Below, piece by piece: positions 1 to 5,820 of a stretch of DNA of 8,104 nt. The position numbers were made by a program, and so were the translations under genes. Origin of the DNA: Chlorobiales bacterium (lineage in GTDB: Bacteria; Bacteroidota; Chlorobiia; Chlorobiales; Chlorobiaceae); NCBI GenBank assembly GCA_022360415.1, contig JAKSDB010000399.1:1-8104 (forward strand), written 5' to 3'. The notes below the pieces were generated by a model. The model did not search any database. It was not told the DNA's origin and worked only from the letters and a program-made list of their open reading frames with translations. The stretch's first letter is position 1, and each line of letters begins with the position of its first letter.

Positions 1-587
1 AACAAGTCGCGTATGGATATTCGATTAAGGATGCGTTGAATCAAGGTAGAAAAAGGGTAAACCTTACATGTAACGAATTATTTAATAGAGCCGGTGCTGA
101 TATTAGTATTACAAGCGATGTCAAAAAAAGAGAGTGTAGTATTTTATACAACCGCCAAGTCAGAGAAAATATTAAACAGCTGAGAAACGCGGATTCAAAT
201 AAGCTTGAAGCACTTGCTGAAAATCTCAAATCCAAACGGCTAGGTTGGTTCAATACTCATAAATTCCAATCAGATGTAGAGAATCCATTGGATTCAGCGT
301 ATGAACTTTTTCTCAAAAAACTTGGAATATCTCCTAAAGAAGCACCTATTATAAGTAGAGAAGAAAACAAACTTGTTATTCACTCAGAAAATTTTTGCCC
401 AACACTTGAAGCATGTAAGATTTTGGGAAAAGACACACGTGAAATCTGTAAAAAACTCAATGAAGAAGCAACTCAAGCATTACTTCAGCAGATCGATTCT
501 AGAATAGTATTTAGAAGAAACTACAACGCTTTAAGGCCATATAAACCTTATTGTGAAGAGATGATTATACTTAAAGATAAACAGTAA
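1..587 (+). CDS. Unrecognised Cys-containing protein, C-terminal part (5' end outside window)
   Basis: The reading frame is open from base 3 with no stop before TAA at 585-587, so the gene almost certainly begins upstream; the TTG at 36 is not a convincing start because in-frame coding continues before it. The visible part is 194 residues. I do not recognise the family. The first half is charged and probably helical. The last 65 residues hold a distinctive block: an FCPTLEAC stretch (Cys at visible residues 132 and 138), DTREIC (Cys149), FRRNY, and RPYKPYCEE (Cys184). That order (Cys, an E-A pair, L-G, Cys, F-R, Cys near the end) loosely recalls the L-2-amino-thiazoline-4-carboxylic acid hydrolase-like domain, but this is a memory-based resemblance, not an assignment. 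The four Cys could bind a metal. No signal peptide or membrane segment is visible in this part. Base composition is AT-rich, like the rest of the left half. An inverted-repeat element starts 30 bp after the stop. Confidence 0.7.
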   Translation, partial: QVAYGYSIKDALNQGRKRVNLTCNELFNRAGADISITSDVKKRECSILYNRQVRENIKQLRNADSNKLEALAENLKSKRLGWFNTHKFQSDVENPLDSAYELFLKKLGISPKEAPIISREENKLVIHSENFCPTLEACKILGKDTREICKKLNEEATQALLQQIDSRIVFRRNYNALRPYKPYCEEMIILKDKQ

Positions 588-617
588 CTTGAGAATAGGA
601 ATAGAATAAGGGAATAA

Positions 618-643
618 GGGACGTTGTTCCGTAAACCCAATAA
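618..643 (+). repeat. Left terminal inverted repeat
   Basis: This is the left 26-bp arm of the element, beginning GGGACGTTG. It pairs with 857-882 at every position except 637. It lies 30 bp after the stop codon of the upstream gene. Confidence 0.8.
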
Positions 644-771
644 GTCGCAAAGAGCTTTTCTATTCATTAGATACAGAGGGATAACGATCAAGCTCAAAAC
701 CAGTATAATAACGATTACTGTTTTACGATCAAAGAGTTGAATCGGTCAACTGCCATCCATGAGAAAAGATC

Positions 772-882
772 ATGTCCGAAAGGTTGGAGTACGAGCATGG
801 CTTGTCATTGGCTGAGATATAAAGGCAGCTAGCTGTGACGAACAATGAAATCAGTTTTATTGTGTTTACGGAACAACGTCCC
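772..882 (+). pseudogene. Remnant of a helix-turn-helix C-terminus, probably from a transposase
   Basis: Read from ATG at 772, the frame gives MSERLEYEHGLSLAEI, a TAA stop at 820-822, then RQLAVTNNEIS in the same frame. If the stop is ignored, this is very close to the usual bacterial pattern of a helix, a turn and a recognition helix (GLSLAEIxRQLxVTxxxIS). Such a segment is common at the C-terminus of REP-associated Y1 transposases and in other DNA-binding proteins. The single in-frame stop, the lack of any catalytic domain upstream and the location between inverted repeats all argue for a dead fragment. The parent family is an inference. Confidence 0.4.
857..882 (-). repeat. Right terminal inverted repeat
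   Basis: This is the right arm, an inverted copy of 618-643 with one mismatch at 863. It ends 23 bp before the proposed ATG of the next gene, so any promoter for that gene would have to sit inside or at the edge of the element. Confidence 0.8.
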
Positions 883-905
883 CAAGCACAGGCAAAGCAC
901 CAAGC

Positions 906-1610
906 ATGAGCTTCATTTTTCTCAGATTATTTTCGTGTCTTATAAAGATTGAAGACACTTGTGTGCTTTTTCTGAATCGAATAATCACTAAATCCGGTGC
1001 AAAAGAAGTCAGGGTAATCTATGCAATTATATGCTCTATTCGAGACGCGAGAGCAAATTTTTTTAAAAATGTAAAATTAGTAATCGCAAAATATTCAAGC
1101 ATTGCAAAGTACAAGATAATGAGAGATCTCAACCAGGTGTCTGAATTATATGCAATATTTGAAGAGTTAGAATTAAACTATTTTTTAGTTGGAGGGGTGG
1201 CATACGATGCAAGATTGAGCCAGGGGCAAGGAATATGGCTGCACGATGATATTGACATAGCCGTACTTTCAGATGAAACCAAAAGACTGTGTGATGCATT
1301 TGTTGCCAGTGGTTGGTCAATCATTGCGCAGGGCGTGGGTATAAAGATAAAAAAAGAACAGACATTGGTTGATATATTTGTGTGGAAACCCGAGAAAGAA
1401 ATGGCTGTCAAAAATGTAGCGAATATGGAATTAAAAATTCCGATCAACCATTTCTCCAGTGACTTAATGTTGTTATACGGAAAAAGGCATCGTGTAGCCT
1501 CAGTCAACTACATTATTGTGATTGAACCAATAGTTAAAAAAGAAATATCGAAAGAAAGCATAAAGAAGATATTGCAGTCTTATAATAGCGGCGTTCAGCA
1601 GACAAAATAA
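906..1610 (+). CDS. Nucleotidyltransferase-fold protein
   Basis: The 234-residue protein carries the signature of the nucleotidyltransferase superfamily (the fold of aminoglycoside and lincosamide nucleotidyltransferases and of MNT-type antitoxins): a GG pair at residues 96-97 in LVGGVAYDARL, an HDDIDIAVL strand with Asp115 and Asp117, and a third acidic residue in VDIFVW (Asp156). These would bind the metal and nucleotide. The substrate is unknown. Residues 1-75 precede the domain and are basic and hydrophobic. There is no good ribosome binding site at 906, and the in-frame ATG at 1119 (residue 72), just before the domain, is an alternative start. The gene is AT-rich and overlaps the next gene by one base (TAATG), which suggests translational coupling. 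It could be a resistance-type enzyme, a stress or defence component, or a sugar-modifying enzyme; the sequence does not decide. Confidence 0.75.
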   Translation: MSFIFLRLFSCLIKIEDTCVLFLNRIITKSGAKEVRVIYAIICSIRDARANFFKNVKLVIAKYSSIAKYKIMRDLNQVSELYAIFEELELNYFLVGGVAYDARLSQGQGIWLHDDIDIAVLSDETKRLCDAFVASGWSIIAQGVGIKIKKEQTLVDIFVWKPEKEMAVKNVANMELKIPINHFSSDLMLLYGKRHRVASVNYIIVIEPIVKKEISKESIKKILQSYNSGVQQTK

Positions 1611-1861
1611 TGAATGAATCAAAACTAAAGCGAGAAATCCAACCCATGCCGGAGTTCGTCCACGACGCACTTAAAAAAGAAGGTTTGATCAAAGATTACA
1701 ATTCACGCCCTGCTTACCAGCGTAATGATTACTTGCTCTGGATAAACTCAGCCAAACGCCGTGAAACAAAAGAAAAACGATTGAACCAGATGTTAGATGA
1801 ACTCCGAATAGGCGGTGTATATATGAAAATGGAGCATCCTGCCTCTAAGAAGAACAAATAA
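1610..1861 (+). CDS. Small YdeI/OmdA-family protein (bacteriocin-protection type)
   Basis: The 83-residue protein fits the C-terminal domain of the YdeI or OmpD-associated (OmdA) family: MPEFVHDAL near the start, a Y-L-L-W-I helix, then the hallmark AKRRETKEKRLNQMLDEL (basic helix containing AKxxET..KR), at about residues 13-67. Full YdeI proteins are larger and carry a DUF1801-like domain first; here only the short domain is present, as in other small family members. The biochemical role is not established, and the bacteriocin-protection label comes from phenotypes of relatives. The ATG shares its A with the TAA stop of the nucleotidyltransferase gene, which supports this start and implies co-translation. 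No signal peptide or membrane segment is visible, so it should be cytoplasmic. Confidence 0.75.
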   Translation: MNESKLKREIQPMPEFVHDALKKEGLIKDYNSRPAYQRNDYLLWINSAKRRETKEKRLNQMLDELRIGGVYMKMEHPASKKNK

Positions 1862-1982
1862 CAAGAATGACCGAGCCAGTGGTTGGAGTTTATGTGAAAA
1901 ACGCAGGGTGGTTTTAACGTTAACTGCTCGCACAGAAATCCAGGGCAATTTCGTTTCACGAAGTTCACCCATAACGTTGGAC
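1859..1982 (+). other. Structured spacer, possibly an integron attC-like site
   Basis: This gap of about 124 bp is rich in inverted repeats. It starts with TAACAAG at the stop codon of the previous gene and ends with AACGTTGGAC, where GTTGGAC (1976-1982) fits the attC right core GTTRRRY. GTTtATG-TGAA (1888-1898) can pair with TTCA-CC-CATAAC (1964-1975), leaving bulged bases. Inside lie hairpins GAAAT/ATTTC (1935-1952) and TTCGT/ACGAA (1950-1962), and a TTAACGTTAA palindrome (1914-1923). The next gene starts 15 bp after the core. Against the idea, the left end does not match the RYYYAAC core well, and there is no integrase or second site in the window. It may only be a structured intergenic region. 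Confidence 0.3.
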
Positions 1983-1997
1983 GAATAAACGGACTGC

Positions 1998-3236
1998 ATG
2001 GGAGATTCTGAAATAAGACTTAGTGATTCAGCGCCTCTGATCGACTCGGCTGACTTCAGTCTTTTAGAATCAAATCTGAGTAGAGACGTGGAATCATCAA
2101 TTCGGATCGCATTAGCAGAGAATGTCGTTTTCCCTGATCGGCGGGAGCCGCTGGAAATATTTCGTGAAGCACTATCCGCATCGATCCGAGATATCGAGTC
2201 CCACCCGAAAGGAATTTTGTTTCAGGATTTTCTTCGTAAAGGCCCGTACGAAGGTGGCGGGGCTATTCCAAAACAACTGATACCGAAGCGACTTACGGAT
2301 GATGAAACTGTGGCGGCGGTCACCTTTATCTACTCGCACATGGTCAATTGCTTTAAAGGGGGCATTGCCGAACTGTTGGCTGTTAGAGCTTGTGTGGCTT
2401 TAGTTAGGAGCCTTCGATGTGATAGCGAATTTCCAGGCAACGCTCGGCTATATTTTGGTGACTCCGTACTCATTCCAAGAAGCAACGCTAAAGGATTCCT
2501 TAAATGTGCGGATCAGCACCTGCTTTCAGAGGAACTATTCGAAGATGGCACTAATAGTATATCTGTATTGGGTGTTACCGAGGTGAAATCCTACGTCCAA
2601 TCGCAACGCCGGGTTGAACGCCAATTAAATAGCCACCTCCAACGGGCATTAAATGGTCTTATTGTTGCTGGCAAAGCGTACGAACCGGATGATATTCATT
2701 TTGGTTTCGGGGCTAACCACCGCGTATTACGTATAGCGGTAGCCCCAAGTTCTTGGAAACTTTCAAGAGAATTCCAATATGAGCAAACAGGAGAAGGGCG
2801 TATTCTGCGCATAGCGGATCGCCTGCCACCACGAAAAGAGGATGTTATCACCCGCACAGGAGATAGTAGCTGGAAAATTGAACTGAGATGGTCAGTTGAG
2901 GCTCTCGCTCAGGCCGCATTTGAAATGACTTTTTGGTACATGGGCAAGGTTGGAGAAGTGATTTATTCTCAAGACCTGCCAAAAGAATGGAAAGAAATGA
3001 CGCCAGCACAAGCCGGGAGAAATGCAGTTAAAATGATGCTGTACTACGCAATATTAAGATGCCGTTCAATGAGAGAGGAGCAGCGTGCAGTTGCATTATA
3101 CAATAGCTACTCCTTTGGGTACGCGCTTGGAATGAACTTTGTAAACAAGAAGGGCAAGAGAGAAATGCTTTGGCCGGAAGACTTGGATGAGATAGCCTCT
3201 TTTGGAGAGACCAAAAGCGGATGTGTGATTAAGTGA
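1998..3236 (+). CDS. Unrecognised 412-residue protein, candidate PD-(D/E)XK nuclease
   Basis: I do not recognise a named family. Features in order: a polar N-terminus (1-60); a helix with Glu125 in KGGIAELLAVRACVALV; a strand with Asp155 in LYFGDSVLI; a strand with Glu195 and Lys197 in VLGVTEVKSY; then an amphipathic helix (about 204-222), a strand (HRVLRIAVA, 241-249), and a helical C-terminus. Helix-Glu, then Asp, then ExK is the order of catalytic residues in the PD-(D/E)XK (restriction-endonuclease-like) fold, which cuts DNA or RNA with a divalent metal. This is inferred from pattern alone. There is no signal peptide or obvious membrane helix. No ribosome binding site is evident before the ATG. 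Codon use and base composition are less AT-rich than in the genes to its left, so it may have a separate origin. No partner methylase, helicase or immunity gene adjoins it here. Confidence 0.55.
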   Translation: MGDSEIRLSDSAPLIDSADFSLLESNLSRDVESSIRIALAENVVFPDRREPLEIFREALSASIRDIESHPKGILFQDFLRKGPYEGGGAIPKQLIPKRLTDDETVAAVTFIYSHMVNCFKGGIAELLAVRACVALVRSLRCDSEFPGNARLYFGDSVLIPRSNAKGFLKCADQHLLSEELFEDGTNSISVLGVTEVKSYVQSQRRVERQLNSHLQRALNGLIVAGKAYEPDDIHFGFGANHRVLRIAVAPSSWKLSREFQYEQTGEGRILRIADRLPPRKEDVITRTGDSSWKIELRWSVEALAQAAFEMTFWYMGKVGEVIYSQDLPKEWKEMTPAQAGRNAVKMMLYYAILRCRSMREEQRAVALYNSYSFGYALGMNFVNKKGKREMLWPEDLDEIASFGETKSGCVIK

Positions 3237-3436
3237 AAATCACTCGGTTAATAATCCTTTGGACAGAGACCACGAATTCATGATGTTGGCGCTTTGGTCG
3301 GGGCAGGGATTTGAACTCGGGTTCCCTGGGGTGCCGGTTGTGGTTGCACTGCCGGTTTGGGCACGGTGCGCCAGACGGTGCCATAAGGTTAGATCATGGT
3401 TTCGACGAGGTTTTGGCTGCTGAGAGCAGGCTGCTC
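3237..3436. other. Gene-free boundary between accessory and core regions
   Basis: These 200 bp contain no credible gene. The + strand frame across 3311-3496 has no homology-like features and runs into ftsE. What can be seen is a tRNA 3'-end-like stretch (3295-3321); an inverted repeat CAGGGA/TCCCTG (3304-3309 and 3323-3328); an imperfect repeat GCCGGTTGTGG/GCCGGTTTGGG downstream of it; and a palindrome GAGCAG-G-CTGCTC (3424-3436) touching the ftsE stop. The palindrome has no T-run behind it and is not a normal terminator. Composition is GT-rich and unlike either flank. Confidence 0.5.
3295..3321 (-). pseudogene. Degenerate tRNA 3'-end-like sequence, possible attachment site
   Basis: On the minus strand this reads CCCGAGTTCAAATC followed by CCT and GCCCCGACCA. 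GTTCAAATC is the T-loop consensus and GCCCCGACCA resembles an acceptor end with encoded CCA, as in bacterial tRNA-Pro. The spacing is two bases short of a normal T-arm plus acceptor. Alternatively, CAGGG (revcomp of 3324-3328) could pair with CCCTG if AACCCGAG is an insertion. No D-arm, anticodon arm or 5' acceptor partner is found upstream on the same strand, so this is not a working tRNA. The CCA end faces the accessory half, as expected for an insertion at a tRNA 3' end. Confidence 0.35.
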
Positions 3437-4132
3437 CTAAGACGATACCGGCCGGTAGCCGGCAGGGGCGTTGGTAAACGTGGCTTCCTGAAGTAACTGG
3501 TTGTTAATCCGCCAGGTTTGTGACGGATAATGCCTTGCAAGTTCGTAGTCGTGCGTTGCAATGATTACCGTTATACCTTTTCTGTTGATTTTTTTGAGGT
3601 ATTCAAGGATCTCCAGGGAGGTGTCCGGGTCGAGGTTCCCGGTTGGCTCATCGGCAAGAATCGCTACCGGTTCCCTTACGAGCGCACGGGCAATCGCTAC
3701 CCTTTGCTGTTCTCCGCCTGAGAGGTTCAGCGGCATCTCTTTTGCCGCATGTTCGAGACCCACTTCCTTCAGCGCAGTCATGACCTTGTCATGGATGAGC
3801 CGGTTTTTTGTATTTGTAACCTTGAGCACAAACGAAAGGTTTTCAAAAACCGTCCGGTCTTCGAGAAGCCGGAAATCCTGAAACACGATACCCAGTTTCC
3901 TGCGAAGATGGGGAATATGACGTTTTTTAATGGAAGACGATTTATATCCGCCGATTGCAACCTCACCTTTGGTCGGTTTTATTTCCATGTACAGTGCTTT
4001 AAGCAGCGTTGTTTTTCCGCTGCCGCTTTTTCCGACAATATAGACAAGCTGGCCGGGCTCGATGGCAAGATTGATGTTCGTTACGACCGGCTTTTTCCCA
4101 AGCTCCAGGTCCACGTTGACAAATGAAATCAT
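3437..4132 (-). CDS. ftsE: FtsE-like ABC transporter ATP-binding protein
   Basis: This 231-residue ABC ATPase has every expected motif: Walker A GKSGSGKTT (34-42), Q-loop Gln85 in VFQDFRLL, signature LSGGEQQR (137-144), Walker B AILADEP (157-163), D-loop GNLDPD and H-loop His194 in ATHD. The QDFRLL Q-loop and length point to FtsE, which in other bacteria pairs with the membrane protein FtsX at the division site to activate septal cell-wall hydrolases. LolD and MacB-type ATPases are close relatives and cannot be fully excluded. It lies 74 bp after pdxA on the same strand. No ftsX follows; downstream is the gene-free boundary and then accessory genes on the other strand. A tail of about 15 residues after the core (ending AGYRPVSS) is not part of the usual motifs. 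No clear ribosome binding site precedes the ATG. Confidence 0.85.
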   Translation of the reverse strand: MISFVNVDLELGKKPVVTNINLAIEPGQLVYIVGKSGSGKTTLLKALYMEIKPTKGEVAIGGYKSSSIKKRHIPHLRRKLGIVFQDFRLLEDRTVFENLSFVLKVTNTKNRLIHDKVMTALKEVGLEHAAKEMPLNLSGGEQQRVAIARALVREPVAILADEPTGNLDPDTSLEILEYLKKINRKGITVIIATHDYELARHYPSQTWRINNQLLQEATFTNAPAGYRPVSS

Positions 4133-4206
4133 TGTTAGCTGTTGAATTGTTGAACTGTTACAATTGCTGGAGAGCTTGATGGCTCGCTTGACTGTTTTTT
4201 TGAGTT

Positions 4207-5226
4207 TTACCTTTTGAATTTTGACTTATATCCTCTGTTATCCGCTATCTGTTCAGCCAGCATGGCGGCTTCGGTAAAGCTTCTTGACGATGCCCGGCCG
4301 AGCCCGGCAATGTCAAAGCCCGTTCCATGATCGGGTGAGGTGCGTACGAGAGGAAGGCCGGTAGTGACGTTGATGCCGGTTTCAAATGACAGCACCTTGA
4401 AAGGAAGCAGCCCCTGGTCATGGTACATGGCTACGACGGCGTCATAACGGCTGTACATGCCTGCCCCAAAAAAACCGTCAGCTGGAAACGGGCCATCGAT
4501 CGACTCTTGTTCTCCGAGTTTTTCGATACAGGGGGCGATAACCGTTTCTTCCTCGGTTCCCATCACACCGCCGTCCGAGGAATGTGGGTTGAGACCGAGA
4601 ACAGCTATGCGGGGAGAAGCTATACTGAAGTCGGTTTTCAGGGATTTTGACAGTCTCAGCAGGAAGCTTTCGAGGTCCATCGAACGAATCAGCCCGGATA
4701 CGGAAAGCAGGGGTACATGAACGGTTGCAAGGGCGACGGTAAGTAAAGATGTCTGATCGTGAAAGAGCATGATCGGGTTTGGTATGTCGCACAGCTCGGC
4801 AAGGAAATCGGTGTGCCCCGTGTTTGCATACCCGGCTTTGGCTATTGCTGCCTTGTGGACAGGTGCGGTTACCATTGCGCGAGCCTTTCCTTCAAGGCAC
4901 AACATTGCGGCGGTTTTTATGGCTTGCATCGCTATGTGCCCGGCTTCGGGGGAGATAACTCCGGGGTTGATCGGGCTTGCCGGTTCGGCGGCGCTGAGCA
5001 CGGGAAGCACATTGTCGGGAAGCTCAGTAGCATTTTCCAGGTCCCGGTAGGATTCGAACTCGGCTATTGTTACGGAGAGGTCGAGTTTCCGGTTATAAAA
5101 CCGGAGGGCTGTTGCCGACCCGACAACAAACGGTCTGCAAATACCATGATCGATCTCGCGAAAGCTTTTTAAAACGATTTCAGGGCCGATTCCGTGAATA
5201 TCACCGATTGTCCAGGCGGTCAGCAT
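4207..5226 (-). CDS. pdxA: 4-hydroxythreonine-4-phosphate dehydrogenase
   Basis: PdxA oxidises 4-phosphooxy-L-threonine with NAD+; the product loses CO2 to give 3-amino-1-hydroxyacetone 1-phosphate, which PdxJ joins to deoxyxylulose phosphate in the DXP-dependent route to pyridoxal phosphate. It is a soluble, metal-dependent homodimer. Its 339 residues match the family length (E. coli about 329). Visible motifs are GDIHGIGPE (8-16), TAPVHK (120-125), NTGHTDFLAEL with metal ligand His138, GLNPHSSDGG (211-220), GPFPADGFF (245-253), MYHDQGLLPFK with His269, and TSPDHGTGFDIAG with His300. All three metal-binding His are present, so it should be active. The variant GDIHG in place of the common GDPAG at the N-terminus is a small deviation. 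The ATG is 2 bp beyond the stop of the DUF4293-like gene, so it is probably translationally coupled to it. Confidence 0.95.
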   Translation of the reverse strand: MLTAWTIGDIHGIGPEIVLKSFREIDHGICRPFVVGSATALRFYNRKLDLSVTIAEFESYRDLENATELPDNVLPVLSAAEPASPINPGVISPEAGHIAMQAIKTAAMLCLEGKARAMVTAPVHKAAIAKAGYANTGHTDFLAELCDIPNPIMLFHDQTSLLTVALATVHVPLLSVSGLIRSMDLESFLLRLSKSLKTDFSIASPRIAVLGLNPHSSDGGVMGTEEETVIAPCIEKLGEQESIDGPFPADGFFGAGMYSRYDAVVAMYHDQGLLPFKVLSFETGINVTTGLPLVRTSPDHGTGFDIAGLGRASSRSFTEAAMLAEQIADNRGYKSKFKR

Positions 5227-5228
5227 TG

Positions 5229-5696
5229 TTACAGGCGTTTGTACGCAGTAGCGATTTTTTCATCTTTTTTCACTCCTTTTCTGGCCAGCCAGAAAAGAAG
5301 AGGCATAGGGAGCAGAACAAAAAATCCCGCGCCGGGGGAGTGTTCAACACCGGGCCCGAAATCCTGCCCGAGTTTCACGTTCATGAAATGCGACGCGGTA
5401 AGGCCGGAAAGGATATCGACAAGAAAAAGAAAAAAGAGAACAAGGATCAATGTGCTCTGCAGGGTACGGTTTTTATAGAGAAAAAGAGCTGCGATCGAAA
5501 GCAGTCCGATTGCGAGGGAAACAATTCCGGAAACATGAAGGCTGACAATATGAACGACGTTGGCTTCCGTAAATGGCCTGAAGTCTCTCAGTACGTAGAG
5601 GCTGTCTGCGATAAAGTGCCAGAAAGGGAAAAGCATGCTTGAAAAAGCAAGAAGAGCGGCAATAAAAAGATAAAGGCTTTGCATTCGCGCTAACAT
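5229..5696 (-). CDS. DUF4293-family four-helix membrane protein
   Basis: This 155-residue protein has four hydrophobic segments at about residues 8-29, 47-74, 80-101 and 122-138, a short charged tail, and no cleavable signal sequence beyond helix 1. The start MLARMQSLYLFIAAL and the end LARKGVKKDEK agree with the DUF4293 family of Bacteroidota and Chlorobiota, whose members typically begin MIQRIQ-x-x-YL and end in a KDEK-like motif after the last helix. That alignment supports the ATG at 5696 rather than the one at 5684. The function of the family is unknown; it should sit in the inner membrane. It lies 124 bp after waaA and 2 bp before pdxA on the same strand. Neither candidate start has a clear Shine-Dalgarno sequence. 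Confidence 0.8.
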   Translation of the reverse strand: MLARMQSLYLFIAALLAFSSMLFPFWHFIADSLYVLRDFRPFTEANVVHIVSLHVSGIVSLAIGLLSIAALFLYKNRTLQSTLILVLFFLFLVDILSGLTASHFMNVKLGQDFGPGVEHSPGAGFFVLLPMPLLFWLARKGVKKDEKIATAYKRL

Positions 5697-5820
5697 AACG
5701 GCAGTAATTTAAACTTGTAAAAGGTAACTGTTACGGATAAAGGGAAAGGGTACAGTCAATGAGTTATAAGAGATTATTTTACATGCAATTATCGTTTGAT
5801 GACCTGTTGGGGCGATCAGT

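Larger units (their letters stand above)
618..882. mobile_element. 265-bp MITE-like or decayed transposon with 26-bp terminal inverted repeats
   Basis: The two ends are inverted copies. The outer 19 bases (GGGACGTTGTTCCGTAAAC at 618-636) are matched perfectly by the reverse complement at 864-882. After one mismatch (637 against 863) the pairing continues for six more bases, giving 25 of 26 matches over 618-643 and 857-882. The 213 bp between them hold no intact ORF, only a short helix-turn-helix-like remnant near the right end. No target-site duplication is visible beside the ends (left flank GGAATAA, right flank CAAGCAC). The element accounts for almost all of the 318-bp gap between the flanking genes. 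It could be a non-autonomous derivative of an IS, or a repeat pair around a decayed REP-associated (Y1-type) transposase gene. I cannot name the parent family from the repeats. Confidence 0.75.

Noticed and set aside
3424..3436. GAGCAG-G-CTGCTC palindrome as an ftsE terminator
   Set aside because: The one-base centre cannot form a normal hairpin loop without losing pairs, and no U-run follows in the direction of transcription.
3311..3496. Open frame of 61 codons on the + strand
   Set aside because: It overlaps the 3' end of ftsE, has a low-complexity Arg/Gly-rich translation and no family features; most likely a chance frame in GC-rich DNA.
3749..4126. 125-codon open frame opposite ftsE
   Set aside because: It lies wholly antisense to a gene with intact ABC motifs, and its translation shows no domain.
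4172..4198. GAGC/GCTC hairpin before a seven-T run as a terminator
   Set aside because: The stem is only 4 bp, and it points along the + strand, where no gene ends.
5067..5642. 191-codon open frame opposite the pdxA start and the DUF4293-like gene
   Set aside because: Its translation is very basic and Lys/Arg-rich, as expected when hydrophobic codons are read in reverse; both genes on the other strand are well supported.
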